64,000 nt of DNA from contig DKZK01000038.1 of the NCBI GenBank assembly GCA_002493625.1, positions 91,004 through 155,003 on the forward strand, read 5' to 3'. Position numbers and translations under genes: made by a program. The notes beneath the pieces are model-generated. The model had not been told where the DNA came from and did not search any database. It saw only the letters and a program-made list of their open reading frames with translations. This DNA is from Lachnospiraceae bacterium UBA7076. Lineage in GTDB: Bacteria; Bacillota; Clostridia; Lachnospirales; Lachnospiraceae. Positions within the stretch are counted from its first letter, which is position 1. Every line of letters begins with the position of its first letter. This document shows positions 25,491-34,032 of this stretch, piece by piece.

Positions 25491-26549
25491 TTAGAAAAAT
25501 ACGTTTTTAATATCATTGAAAAATACAACTACCATTATTCCGATAAGGATTACAAAGCCCACAAGATTAACCAGTGCTTCCTTTTCCTGCGGAATTTTCC
25601 TGCGTCTTATTGCCTCAATAAACAAAAACAGCAGCCTTCCTCCGTCAAGTGCAGGTATTGGCAGAAGATTCATAATTCCAAGATTGACAGAAAGCAGTAT
25701 ACACCAGTTTAACATGTTGAGAAGTACATTGATAACCGCTTCCTTTGTTGAACTGCTCTCCGCCTTAACTTCCTCAATAATATTGTTCATCTGGCTGCCC
25801 ACACCCACAGGTCCCATAACATCATCCCCCGTTACATGACCCGTAAATATAAGCTTAAGACTTGTTACCGTTGCCTTTACCCAATAGCGAAGCTCAAGTC
25901 CTGCATATTTTATGTCCATTCCTATACCCTCTGAAGGGATATAGCCTCCTTTAACACCAAGCACATATACTCCCTTTTCATCCGGCATAGGTGTGACAAC
26001 AGTCCTGTAGGTCTCTCCGTTTTCCCTCTGCATAAGAAAGGTCATATCAGCTTTTGGGTCTTCTATCTGTCTTGCAAGCAGCAGTTCCCTGTAGTTGTAT
26101 ATTTTGTTACCATTTAGCTCTAATATGGCATCCCCTTCCTCAATTTCTGCCAGGTCAGCTCCGCTTCCTTCCTCCACATAGGTAATAACTGCCGGGTCAC
26201 AGCCTGTAAAATGTATAAGTATAATGGAAAAAATAAATGCAAGTATAAAATTAAATATAGGTCCTGCCGCAATTACAAGTATTCTTGCGAGCAGCGGTTT
26301 GTTTCCAAAGGCATTTTCATCCTCAGCTTCCTCATCACCATCCTCACCCGCCATAAGACAATATCCGCCTAACGGAAGTATGCGGATGGAATATTTCGTC
26401 TCCTTTTTCTTTGTGGAAAATATGGCGGGCCCCATTCCTATGGAAAACTCCGTAACGGTTATATGATTCATTTTGGCGACAATAAAATGTCCAAATTCAT
26501 GGAAAAATACAATTACACCAAATACGAGGATGATTAAAATTATGTTCAT
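25491..26549 (-). CDS. rseP: RIP metalloprotease RseP (site-2 protease, M50)
   Basis: This membrane zinc protease cleaves within the bilayer, for example anti-sigma factors and leftover signal peptides. HEFGH in TM1 (VIVFFHEFGHFIVAKM) supplies the zinc ligands, LLPIPALDGGRLLF near the C-terminus gives the third (LDG), and a PDZ domain lies between (residues ~125-200, EEGDAILELNGNKI). Length (352 aa) is normal. AAAGGA lies 8 nt upstream. A palindromic repeat element separates it from dxr, its usual upstream neighbour. Confidence 0.95.
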   Translation of the reverse strand: MNIILIILVFGVIVFFHEFGHFIVAKMNHITVTEFSIGMGPAIFSTKKKETKYSIRILPLGGYCLMAGEDGDEEAEDENAFGNKPLLARILVIAAGPIFNFILAFIFSIILIHFTGCDPAVITYVEEGSGADLAEIEEGDAILELNGNKIYNYRELLLARQIEDPKADMTFLMQRENGETYRTVVTPMPDEKGVYVLGVKGGYIPSEGIGMDIKYAGLELRYWVKATVTSLKLIFTGHVTGDDVMGPVGVGSQMNNIIEEVKAESSSTKEAVINVLLNMLNWCILLSVNLGIMNLLPIPALDGGRLLFLFIEAIRRRKIPQEKEALVNLVGFVILIGIMVVVFFNDIKNVFF

Positions 26550-26583
26550 GTGCTGTTTCCTTTCTAATCCGGAATTGCTTTTA

Positions 26584-26748
26584 CATTTATATACCTATAA
26601 CAAAAGCACGCTTGCGCTCTCCTCCGACGTAACAGTCCTAAACTCGATATAACGTGTCCGCAGGACTCCGTCTGCTTCGCAGACACCTCAGGACATACCT
26701 CACTAAGGACTGACGTCTTCAGAAGGCTTTTTTATAGGTATATAAATG
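26584..26748. repeat. MITE-like palindromic repeat element (locus B)
   Basis: The ends form a perfect 17-bp inverted repeat (CATTTATATACCTATAA, 26584-26600 and 26732-26748) around 131 bp. Inside is a second, shorter inverted pair (GACGT..CAGTCCT near 26626-26640 and its complement near 26703-26715) and a core at 26661-26697. The reverse complement of that core matches locus A (19622-19658) at 33 of 37 positions, differing only in the 3-nt loop and one base. It sits between dxr and rseP, where no gene is visible. No ORF and no transposase, so it could only move in trans. Confidence 0.85.
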
Positions 26749-26821
26749 AAAACACAATCCCTCACATATAAATTTAAATTGTGTACATACTATAAATTCC
26801 ACCTGCCAAAGGCGTCTATTC

Positions 26822-26853
26822 CCGCAAGCAACGAGCCAAGTGACTGCTTGCGG
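26822..26853. repeat. Small hairpin downstream of dxr
   Basis: Perfect 9-bp arms (CCGCAAGCA 26822-26830; TGCTTGCGG 26845-26853) around a 14-nt loop, 19 nt after the dxr stop. There is no T-run on the minus strand side. The 12-mer AAATTCCACCTG that forms the pilin/pilD hairpin arm also occurs just beyond it (around 26802). The remainder of this 322-bp gap holds locus B and AT-rich sequence only. Confidence 0.6.
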
Positions 26854-26871
26854 CGGGGTCTTTGACTAGTC

Positions 26872-28026
26872 TTAAATCAGCCTGTCGATATATTCATATA
26901 CCTTTTGTTCTACCTCAAATATATCCTCTAAGGCAGGGTGCATTATGTTTTTGTGCTCATTCATGCAGCGCTCGATTATGCGGTAAATATCAAGAAATTT
27001 TATTTTTCTGTTCAGAAAAAGCGCAACCGCCTTTTCATTTGCAGCATTAAATACCGTCGGCATGGTTCCGCCTTCATTTAATGCATTATATGCAAGGGCA
27101 AGCCCTTTAAATGTCTCTCTGTCGGGATTTGCAATTGTTATTTCGGAAAGCCTTGTAAAGTCAAGCCTTTCTCCTGCCAGAAAACGCCTCTCCGGATAGT
27201 AAAGGGCATACTGTATGGGAAGTCTCATATCAGGAGTTCCAAGCTGCGCCTTTATGGAGCCGTCCTCAAATTCAACCATTGAATGGATAATGCTCTGGGG
27301 CTGTACCACAACCTCTATTTTATCAGGTAATATGTCAAAAAGCCATCTTGCCTCAATAACCTCAAGTCCCTTATTTACAAGCGTAGCAGAATCTATTGTT
27401 ATTTTTTTTCCCATTGACCAGTTCGGATGCTTAAGGGCATCCTCCAATGTAACATTTTCAAGGTATGCTCTGTCACGTCCCAAAAAGGGTCCCCCTGATG
27501 CAGTTATCAGAATACGACTTATTTTGTTTGGGACACCGTTTAGGTTTTCCCCATGTATACACTGTAATATTGCCGAGTGCTCGCTGTCCACGGGAAGTAT
27601 TTTTACCCCATGTTTTTTTGCAAGGGGCATTATGATTTCACCTGCAGTTACAAGCGTTTCCTTATTTGCAAGGGCAATGTCCTTACCTGCCTTTATAGCT
27701 TCCACAGTAGGTCTTATACCTATCATTCCCACAATTGCCGTAACTAATATATCGGCAGAGGACATTCCTGCTATTTCTATCAGCCCCTCCATACCGGAAA
27801 CGACCCGTATATGAAAGCAAGACAAGGCATCTCTTAGTACATCCGCCTTGTCCTCGCTCCAAATTCCAATTATTTCCGGTTTAAATTCCCTTGCCTGCCT
27901 TTCAAGAAGCTCAACATTGGAACCGGCCGCAAGAGCAACAATCTTTAAATCAGAATTTGCCCTTACTATGTCAAGCGTCTGTGTTCCGATGGAACCGGTT
28001 GACCCGATAATCGCAATATTTTTCAT
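26872..28026 (-). CDS. dxr: 1-deoxy-D-xylulose 5-phosphate reductoisomerase
   Basis: This NADPH-dependent enzyme catalyses the first committed step of the MEP pathway. The Rossmann motif IAIIGSTGSIGTQTLDIV is at the start; ALANKETLVTAGE and ILPVDSEHSAILQC carry metal and substrate residues; and ITASGGPFLGRD and HPNWSMGKKITIDSATLVNK are family signatures. I choose the ATG at 28026, with GGAGA 5 nt upstream, over one six codons earlier that lacks a site. The 85-bp gap before cdsA is AT-rich and contains imperfect AAATT/TGAAATT repeats but no gene. Confidence 0.96.
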   Translation of the reverse strand: MKNIAIIGSTGSIGTQTLDIVRANSDLKIVALAAGSNVELLERQAREFKPEIIGIWSEDKADVLRDALSCFHIRVVSGMEGLIEIAGMSSADILVTAIVGMIGIRPTVEAIKAGKDIALANKETLVTAGEIIMPLAKKHGVKILPVDSEHSAILQCIHGENLNGVPNKISRILITASGGPFLGRDRAYLENVTLEDALKHPNWSMGKKITIDSATLVNKGLEVIEARWLFDILPDKIEVVVQPQSIIHSMVEFEDGSIKAQLGTPDMRLPIQYALYYPERRFLAGERLDFTRLSEITIANPDRETFKGLALAYNALNEGGTMPTVFNAANEKAVALFLNRKIKFLDIYRIIERCMNEHKNIMHPALEDIFEVEQKVYEYIDRLI

Positions 28027-28129
28027 TTTGTTCTCCAATTTCATAACCAGCTAAAATGATATAAATATTAATTTACATTTTATGATTTCTCAATTTATAA
28101 TTTCACAATTTCAAAATTTCATATTTGCC

Positions 28130-28939
28130 TTACGAAAAGTACGGTATCAGATAGTAAAGTCCGTAGTAAATCATAGGCGCAGTAAAAATCATGCTGTCAA
28201 ATCGGTCCAGAACACCGCCGTGTCCCGGAATAAGCGTTCCATAATCCTTTACGTCATTGTTTCTTTTAATGCCCGACGCTGTCAAGTCTCCGATCACTGC
28301 CGCCCCCGCTCCAAGCAGACCGACAATGGCAAAAATAAGGGGACAATTTTTTATGTCGTAAACCTTTGACTGAAAGAATATCCCATAAAGAGCGCCTATA
28401 ACCGTTGCTCCTGCAAGTCCTCCAATCAACCCCTCTATGCTTTTTTTCGGACTCAGCTTCGGACACATTTTATGCTTACCCATGGTAACTCCGGTAAAAT
28501 AAGCAAATGTATCATTTATCCACGAGCATATAAATATAAGGACAACAAAGCCTCCGCCATATTCCATTTCCCTTATCTGATAAACAAAGGAAAGCATTAC
28601 GCTTACATAGAAAAATGACACAAAGGTAACCATTACATCCCTGTCCTTAAACTTAGGAAACGTAAGAACATATGCAGTCAAAATTGCAATAAGATATGCA
28701 ACAACAAGCATAACCACATATTCTGCCCTGTCAAAGCAAATCAGCCCGTAATATGCAATGGTAAAAGCATATGCTATATATCCCATAGCTGACTTGTGGA
28801 GCTTATATACCCTGAGCAGCTCAAATACTCCGCCCAGCGACAACAAAAGCATGGCAGCTCCTGTCACATAACCGCCTGAATATAAAATTCCTATGGCAAG
28901 TACAACAAGCACCGCACCGCTTATAATTCTTGTCAACAT
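28130..28939 (-). CDS. cdsA: Phosphatidate cytidylyltransferase CdsA
   Basis: This integral membrane enzyme makes CDP-diacylglycerol from phosphatidate and CTP for phospholipid synthesis. It has about eight hydrophobic segments in 269 aa. The C-terminal signature is intact: SGIKRNNDVKDYG followed by TLIPGHGGVLDRFDS. It is adjacent to uppS (stop and start abut) in the conserved frr-uppS-cdsA-dxr-rseP order. Confidence 0.95.
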   Translation of the reverse strand: MLTRIISGAVLVVLAIGILYSGGYVTGAAMLLLSLGGVFELLRVYKLHKSAMGYIAYAFTIAYYGLICFDRAEYVVMLVVAYLIAILTAYVLTFPKFKDRDVMVTFVSFFYVSVMLSFVYQIREMEYGGGFVVLIFICSWINDTFAYFTGVTMGKHKMCPKLSPKKSIEGLIGGLAGATVIGALYGIFFQSKVYDIKNCPLIFAIVGLLGAGAAVIGDLTASGIKRNNDVKDYGTLIPGHGGVLDRFDSMIFTAPMIYYGLYYLIPYFS

Positions 28940-29677
28940 TTACTTTACCCCGCCGTATCTTCTTTCTCTACCATTATAATACCTGACTGCCTGCTTTAGT
29001 TCCTCTAAATCAAAATCAGGCCATAAAACATCCGTGAAATAAAATTCCGTGTATGCAAGCTGCCATATAAGAAAATTGGAAAGCCGAAGTTCTCCGCTTG
29101 TCCTTATAAGCAAATCAGGGTCCGGCAGCTCCTTCGTATCAAGGTATTCGCCTATCATTTTCTCATCTATACCCCTGTCAGATAAAGTACCATCCTTTGC
29201 ATCCGCCGCAATTTTTCTTACAGCCCTTACAAGTTCATCCCTGCCTCCGTAATTTAAGGCAATTGTAAAATTCAACCCGTCATAGCAGGCTGTTTTTTCC
29301 TCCAGCTCATCTATGCGTTCTACTATATCCTCATCAAGGGCAGATTTATCGCCTATAATTCTTACTCTCATATTGTTTTTTGAGGCGCACTCTATACAAT
29401 CCCTGAGATAATTTCTTAAAAGATTCATAATGCCTGTGACCTCTTTTGCCGAGCGTTTCCAGTTTTCCGTAGAAAATGCATATACCGTAAGATATTTAAT
29501 ACCTAAGTTATATGCATCCTCGCAAATCTGCTCCACAACCTTAGCCCCTGCCTTATGGCCCATATTCCGTGGAAGCAGCCTTTTTTTAGCCCATCTTCCG
29601 TTACCGTCCATAATTATAGCAACATGCTGTGGTATATTCAGTATTTCGCCATCAATATTCTTTTCCAATATTTCCAC
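28940..29677 (-). CDS. uppS: Undecaprenyl diphosphate synthase (isoprenyl transferase)
   Basis: This cis-prenyltransferase makes the C55 lipid carrier for cell-wall synthesis. It has VAIIMDGNGRWAKKR with the catalytic Asp, GHKAGAKVVEQI, TVYAFSTENWKRS, and LLIRTSGELRLSNFLIWQLA plus the EFYFTDVLWPDF end. The listed start is GTG at 29677, immediately after the frr stop, but its ribosome site is weak. A TTG at 29668 has GGTGG about 5 nt upstream and is an alternative that removes three residues. Confidence 0.94.
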   Translation of the reverse strand: MEILEKNIDGEILNIPQHVAIIMDGNGRWAKKRLLPRNMGHKAGAKVVEQICEDAYNLGIKYLTVYAFSTENWKRSAKEVTGIMNLLRNYLRDCIECASKNNMRVRIIGDKSALDEDIVERIDELEEKTACYDGLNFTIALNYGGRDELVRAVRKIAADAKDGTLSDRGIDEKMIGEYLDTKELPDPDLLIRTSGELRLSNFLIWQLAYTEFYFTDVLWPDFDLEELKQAVRYYNGRERRYGGVK

Positions 29678-30223
29678 CTACACTGTAAGGATTTCCTTAG
29701 ATTTTTCATCGATTGTCTTATCGATTTCCGCAACATATTTGTCAGTAAGCTTTTGTACCTTATCCTCGTTTACCTTTAACTCATCCTCGGATATCTCACT
29801 TGCCTTATTCATCTTCTTAAAAGCATCATTTGCGTCACGTCTTATATTACGCACTGCAACCTTTGCAGCCTCGCCCTTTTTCTTTATGTCCTTAACTAAT
29901 TCCTTTCTTCTCTCCTCCGTAAGCTCAGGAAAATTAATGAGGACGCTTTTTCCGTCATTATTAGGATTGACACCCAAGTCAGAATTTATGATTGCTTTTT
30001 CAATTTCCTTAATCATACTCTGCTCCCAAGGAGTTATCATAAGGGTTCTCGCCTCCGGAACGGTAACATTGGCAACGCCCTGAATCGGCGTAGGCGCACC
30101 ATAATAATCTACCTTAAGCTTATCCAGTATATGCGGATTTGCCCTGCCTGCCCTTATGCTTCCATACTCCGTCACAAGATTTTCAAGCGTTTTTTCCATT
30201 TTAGTTTCATATGCCGTCAACAT
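29678..30223 (-). CDS. frr: Ribosome recycling factor
   Basis: This 181-aa two-domain protein splits post-termination ribosomes together with EF-G. It has the three-helix bundle ends (LVTEYGSIRAGRANPHILDK at the start, DKYVAEIDKTIDEKSKEI at the end) and the beta domain with VDYYGAPTPIQGVANV. GGAGG is 6 nt before the ATG. It lies 24 nt after pyrH, the universal pyrH-frr pair. Confidence 0.96.
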   Translation of the reverse strand: MLTAYETKMEKTLENLVTEYGSIRAGRANPHILDKLKVDYYGAPTPIQGVANVTVPEARTLMITPWEQSMIKEIEKAIINSDLGVNPNNDGKSVLINFPELTEERRKELVKDIKKKGEAAKVAVRNIRRDANDAFKKMNKASEISEDELKVNEDKVQKLTDKYVAEIDKTIDEKSKEILTV

Positions 30224-30247
30224 AATATACCTCCAAATTTATTATCA

Positions 30248-30946
30248 TTAGACACAATTTAAATATGTTCCTCTAAAGTTATTATTTATAGATTTTATAA
30301 TACTGTCTTTCTTTTTTAACCCAAACAACCTGACCGGCATTTTATTTTCAATTGCAATCGCTGCTGCCGCAATATCTATAACTCCAAGCTTTCGCTCTAT
30401 CACATCACTCATAGGCATAAAATCGTACTTTTTCGCCTTAGGGTTTGTCTTTGGGTCACTGTCATATACACCGTCCACTGCCTTTGCCATAAGCACGCAG
30501 TCTGAATCTGTTTCCACCGCCCTTAAAATCGTTGCAGTATCAGTTGAAAAAAACGGATGTCCCGTTCCACCTGCAAAAAAGACAATTTCTCCCGCACTGA
30601 GATATTCTATCGCCTTGTCCCTTGAAAAAAGCTCTGTCATGGTTCCGCAATAAAAAGGAGTCATAACATGAGCCTTCAGGCTCACCATTCTCATCATGTC
30701 TGATACATAGATACAGTTCATGACAGTTGCAAGCATCCCGATATGATCTGCCTTTACCCTGTCCATTTCCGGTGAGGTTCTTCCTCTCCAGAAATTTCCT
30801 CCACCTATAACCACACTTATCTGCATGCCCATATCAGCCAGTGTCTTTATCTGCCTTACAACATCCTTTACCGTCGCCTCATCAAAGCCCGATTTTTTAT
30901 TGCCCGATAACGCTTCCCCTGAAAGCTTAAGAAGCACTCTTTTCAT
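30248..30946 (-). CDS. pyrH: UMP kinase
   Basis: This amino-acid-kinase-fold UMP kinase makes UDP for RNA, DNA and cell-wall precursors. It has KRVLLKLSGEALSG, SVVIGGGNFWRGRTS, a DHIGMLATVMNC helix and AGGTGHPFFSTDTATILRA, all family signatures. Length 232 aa. AGGAG precedes the ATG. The usual upstream gene tsf is replaced by a bactofilin gene. Confidence 0.96.
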   Translation of the reverse strand: MKRVLLKLSGEALSGNKKSGFDEATVKDVVRQIKTLADMGMQISVVIGGGNFWRGRTSPEMDRVKADHIGMLATVMNCIYVSDMMRMVSLKAHVMTPFYCGTMTELFSRDKAIEYLSAGEIVFFAGGTGHPFFSTDTATILRAVETDSDCVLMAKAVDGVYDSDPKTNPKAKKYDFMPMSDVIERKLGVIDIAAAAIAIENKMPVRLFGLKKKDSIIKSINNNFRGTYLNCV

Positions 30947-30957
30947 ATTTCCATCTC

Positions 30958-32373
30958 CTACTCAAAAAAACTCTTGACGTCAATCTCCGAATAACACTGC
31001 GAACAGAAGCCTTCAATAACAGCGCCATTATTTATCTGTACGGAACGCGACTTAATGTTACCCATAATCACGGCAGTGGAATCTACGATAACAGACCCCT
31101 TAACATCTATATCACCGTTTACTGCGCCTGCAATAACTGCTGAGGATGCAATTATATTTCCGACTACAACCGTTCCAACACCTATTTTAACACTTCCGTC
31201 AGACTTTGTTTCTCCCTCAATTCTTGCGGCGTTTGCATATACTTCTCCTGCAACCACATTTCCCTTTACGCAGCCTCCCACGATAAGCTTTCCTTTACAT
31301 TCCACGTCACCCTCAACGGTGCCTATCAGATCTATGCCGCCCTCTGTGCTTATGCTTCCCTTGATTGTAGTTCCCTTTGTAACATACGTTGTATCCTCAG
31401 ATAGGATGCTCTCGACATTCTCCTCCTTTTGTGAAATGGAAATGTCTGTATCCGCCTCCATAAGCTCAGCAATTATATCAGCCTCATTAATGTTATCATC
31501 CGTCTGCTTTTCTCCCATATCCTTTTCCTTACCCTCTTTGTTATTTTCTTTCTTTTCCTCCTGCTTGAGAACAGCCTCAAGCGCAGCCTTCTCCAAATCC
31601 ACGTCAAACAGGCTGTCGGCCTTATCCTTTTTATCAGTCTCCACGGATGCAGACTTCTCCTCATCCTCCGTCTTTTCTGGAAGTGTATCTGCGTCTTCCG
31701 GCTCCTCGTTTTCTGAAAGCTTTACCTTTCCGTAGGCTGCATCATCTTTTTCCGGTGCCGTTTCTGCCTCCTCCGGCGTATCATCCGCTGAAGTTATATC
31801 TGCATTTTCAAGCTCATCTTCCTCCGTTTTTTTGCTTTTTGAAGGTGCCGGTTTCTTTCCTGAAGCAGCCGGTTTCTTTGAAGCTTTTGGCTTTGCGGTT
31901 TTCGGCTTATCTTCCTCTTTTGCTTCAGGCTCCTCGTCCGCTAAAAATTCCTTAAACAATAATTCCTCCACATCCACATATTCCTCTGAGTCATCGTGGC
32001 TTTTAGCGCTCTTATCCAGATTATCTATTGAAATATCATGCTTTTCTTCTATCATTTCAGCCTGAGGTATATCCTCCAAGCTGTCATCATCATAATTTTC
32101 ATCGTCATCTAAATCGTCATCCAAATCGTCATCATATAAAGCATCATCATTTTCATAATCATCCTCATCATCATATTCACCTTTTTCAATGTCCAAAGAA
32201 AGGTCGTCCAAATCCTCCAGCATATCCTCCGGTGCAATATCCATATTATCATTGTCGTCGAATGTATTTACCATATCCTCATCATCATATTCATTTGCAA
32301 GCTCATCCTGATCCGGCATAAGCTCATTTACCGCCTGAGCAAAGTCTCTTTTAAAATCTTTAAAAAAACCCAT
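30958..32373 (-). CDS. Bactofilin (polymer-forming cytoskeletal protein) with long acidic N-terminus
   Basis: Residues ~330-471 are a bactofilin beta-helix: repeating Gly/Val/Ile strands such as ISTEGGIDLIGTVEGDVECK and GNVVAGEVYANAARIEG. Before it is a ~320-residue low-complexity region, extremely Asp/Glu-rich at residues 20-125 and then Lys/Ala/Pro/Glu-rich with a KPKASKKPAASGKKPAPSKS stretch. Bactofilins polymerise without nucleotide and organise cell-wall or polarity machinery. The C-terminus has CSQC. A strong promoter lies directly upstream and pyrH directly downstream, so it shares control with essential genes. Domain certain, role unknown. Confidence 0.87.
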   Translation of the reverse strand: MGFFKDFKRDFAQAVNELMPDQDELANEYDDEDMVNTFDDNDNMDIAPEDMLEDLDDLSLDIEKGEYDDEDDYENDDALYDDDLDDDLDDDENYDDDSLEDIPQAEMIEEKHDISIDNLDKSAKSHDDSEEYVDVEELLFKEFLADEEPEAKEEDKPKTAKPKASKKPAASGKKPAPSKSKKTEEDELENADITSADDTPEEAETAPEKDDAAYGKVKLSENEEPEDADTLPEKTEDEEKSASVETDKKDKADSLFDVDLEKAALEAVLKQEEKKENNKEGKEKDMGEKQTDDNINEADIIAELMEADTDISISQKEENVESILSEDTTYVTKGTTIKGSISTEGGIDLIGTVEGDVECKGKLIVGGCVKGNVVAGEVYANAARIEGETKSDGSVKIGVGTVVVGNIIASSAVIAGAVNGDIDVKGSVIVDSTAVIMGNIKSRSVQINNGAVIEGFCSQCYSEIDVKSFFE

Positions 32374-32410
32374 AATTAACCTCCTTTGTAACTATTTGCC
32401 CTATCAAGTG

Positions 32411-32439
32411 ATTATACACTAATAAATCAATTATGGCAA
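32411..32439 (-). promoter_or_regulatory. Strong candidate sigma-A promoter of the bactofilin-pyrH-frr operon
   Basis: Minus strand TTGCCA (32434-32439), a 17-nt spacer and a perfect TATAAT (32411-32416), ending 37 nt upstream of the bactofilin ATG. It likely drives the long run of genes down to polC. Confidence 0.7.
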
Positions 32440-32450
32440 ACAGCTTTTAT

Positions 32451-34007
32451 TTATATATTATCTATAATATCTATATCACCAACATTGCAGATTATATTTG
32501 GCAGAACAATATATGTATATGCATGATACATACGTCTTCTGCTGTTAATAATCTGAATATAAGAATCTCTGCTGTGATATCCCAGCAAATCCTGTATTTC
32601 TAAATAGGACATATCCTCATATTCTATTCCTAATATTTCTCCAAGTCTTATAACAATATCGCTTATAAGACCCATGCATTTTGTATACTCCTCTATGCAT
32701 TTTTCCGTATCCGCCATGGAACCCGAAATAAACTCAGACAGCCGGTCCGGGTCAAGTCCTATATGCGCTTCTTCAATATATTTCATAAGAACATCCGGCG
32801 CAATGGAAAGCGGTTTTTCTTCTTTAAGCTTTGACACATACTTCTGGTGTGCATTATTTTGTACCCTTCCCCGTATATCTATAATACCCTTAAATTCATC
32901 CGTCTTTTTTTCATTTTCCCATATTTTCCGGCTTACGTTATATAAAAGCTCCCTCTGGCTGCTTCCGCCGCCGGCAAGAACCTTGTAAAAGCCCTGCGCT
33001 ATAACAACACATCTGTCCGTTAATACCAGATTCGTCATTCCGTATTTTTTTACGGCATCAATGAGCTCCTCAATATATTTAAAAAGCTTCATGGAATTTT
33101 TTTCTTCGCAAGGTTTTTTTTCCGTAATTTTTTTTCTTACACCGGATAGCGTTTCCATATCTTCATCAATATCCCTGCTTATGTTTTCATATTCATTTAT
33201 AATCTCCTCAACCTGTCTGTACAGACCCTTTCTAAGCTGCTCAATCTCATCTATTGTAAAATCATTTTCTATAAGTTTATTAAGCTTTTCCTCCGTATCA
33301 AAGCCGTAGGAGCTTAAAATAATTTCCTGCTCGAAATATTTTTCGGACTTTTTTAATTTCCCGATTTCCTTTTCGTAATAATTTTCAAGCTTATACCGGA
33401 GCAGCTCGTCCAAATCCTTAGGCATAAGCGCCCTTACAATATTATTTACGGAGGCATACGGCTTGTTGCCGACCTTTACTATTATTTCCTCCGTTGTTCC
33501 CTCATAACCAAGTCTTTTTATGCTCTCACTCCACGCTCCGGTATCAATCAGCTCCTTATATATCGAGTATTCGAGAGGTCTTGGATTTGCTCCAAGCATT
33601 CTTAACGTATCGCAGTAGGAGCTGTCGGAAAGTACATGGTGAAAATCAAGATAATTGCATTTTGCATATGCCTTCGTATCCTTAAATTCCTTATCGCTCA
33701 TAGGACGCGCCATACCCACCACATCTTCAAGCTCTCTTATTTTACCTATCTCTAATTCACCGTCATCCTTTATGACAAAATCAATTTCAAGCGCCTCGTA
33801 CTCAACAAGAAGATTCTCTATCTGCTTAACGGATTTTATAAGCATCTCCGTATTGCAGTCCAAAAATTCCTGCGAGACGTTATGCGCCACCCACTTCGTT
33901 GTTTCGGGCAGCCAGCTGCCATCCTCCTCATGTCTTTCATCAAACCTTATAACATAATACGGTCTGTTTTGAATTTTATCTCTTGTAAATATCTTCCCGG
34001 AAATCAT
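32451..34007 (-). CDS. PEP/pyruvate-binding-domain protein, N-terminally truncated
   Basis: The protein matches the middle and C-terminal part of large Lachnospiraceae PEP-synthase-like proteins: SGKIFTRDK and RPYYVIRFDE, then EALEIDFVIKDDGELEIGKI (end of the ATP-grasp PPDK-N domain), MLGANPRPLEYSIYKELI, and YKLENYYEKEIGKLKKSEKY followed by LSSYGFDTEEKL. The ATP-grasp half that should precede RDK is missing; the frame instead runs into the 3' end of the HAD gene. The rest is a helical, coiled-coil-rich region. The start is uncertain: ATG at 34007, or GTG/TTG codons up to 34058, where similarity to the family (RLVIQMISG) seems to continue. It may be a 5'-truncated pseudogene or a stand-alone subdomain. 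Confidence 0.65.
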   Translation of the reverse strand: MISGKIFTRDKIQNRPYYVIRFDERHEEDGSWLPETTKWVAHNVSQEFLDCNTEMLIKSVKQIENLLVEYEALEIDFVIKDDGELEIGKIRELEDVVGMARPMSDKEFKDTKAYAKCNYLDFHHVLSDSSYCDTLRMLGANPRPLEYSIYKELIDTGAWSESIKRLGYEGTTEEIIVKVGNKPYASVNNIVRALMPKDLDELLRYKLENYYEKEIGKLKKSEKYFEQEIILSSYGFDTEEKLNKLIENDFTIDEIEQLRKGLYRQVEEIINEYENISRDIDEDMETLSGVRKKITEKKPCEEKNSMKLFKYIEELIDAVKKYGMTNLVLTDRCVVIAQGFYKVLAGGGSSQRELLYNVSRKIWENEKKTDEFKGIIDIRGRVQNNAHQKYVSKLKEEKPLSIAPDVLMKYIEEAHIGLDPDRLSEFISGSMADTEKCIEEYTKCMGLISDIVIRLGEILGIEYEDMSYLEIQDLLGYHSRDSYIQIINSRRRMYHAYTYIVLPNIICNVGDIDIIDNI

Positions 34008-34032
34008 TTGTATCACCAGCCTTATACTATAA

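Noticed and set aside
24867..25712. Open plus-strand frame of 281 codons
   Set aside because: Antisense to ispG and rseP; no ribosome site, composition rich in Cys/Tyr/His typical of shadow frames, and the minus-strand genes are unambiguous.
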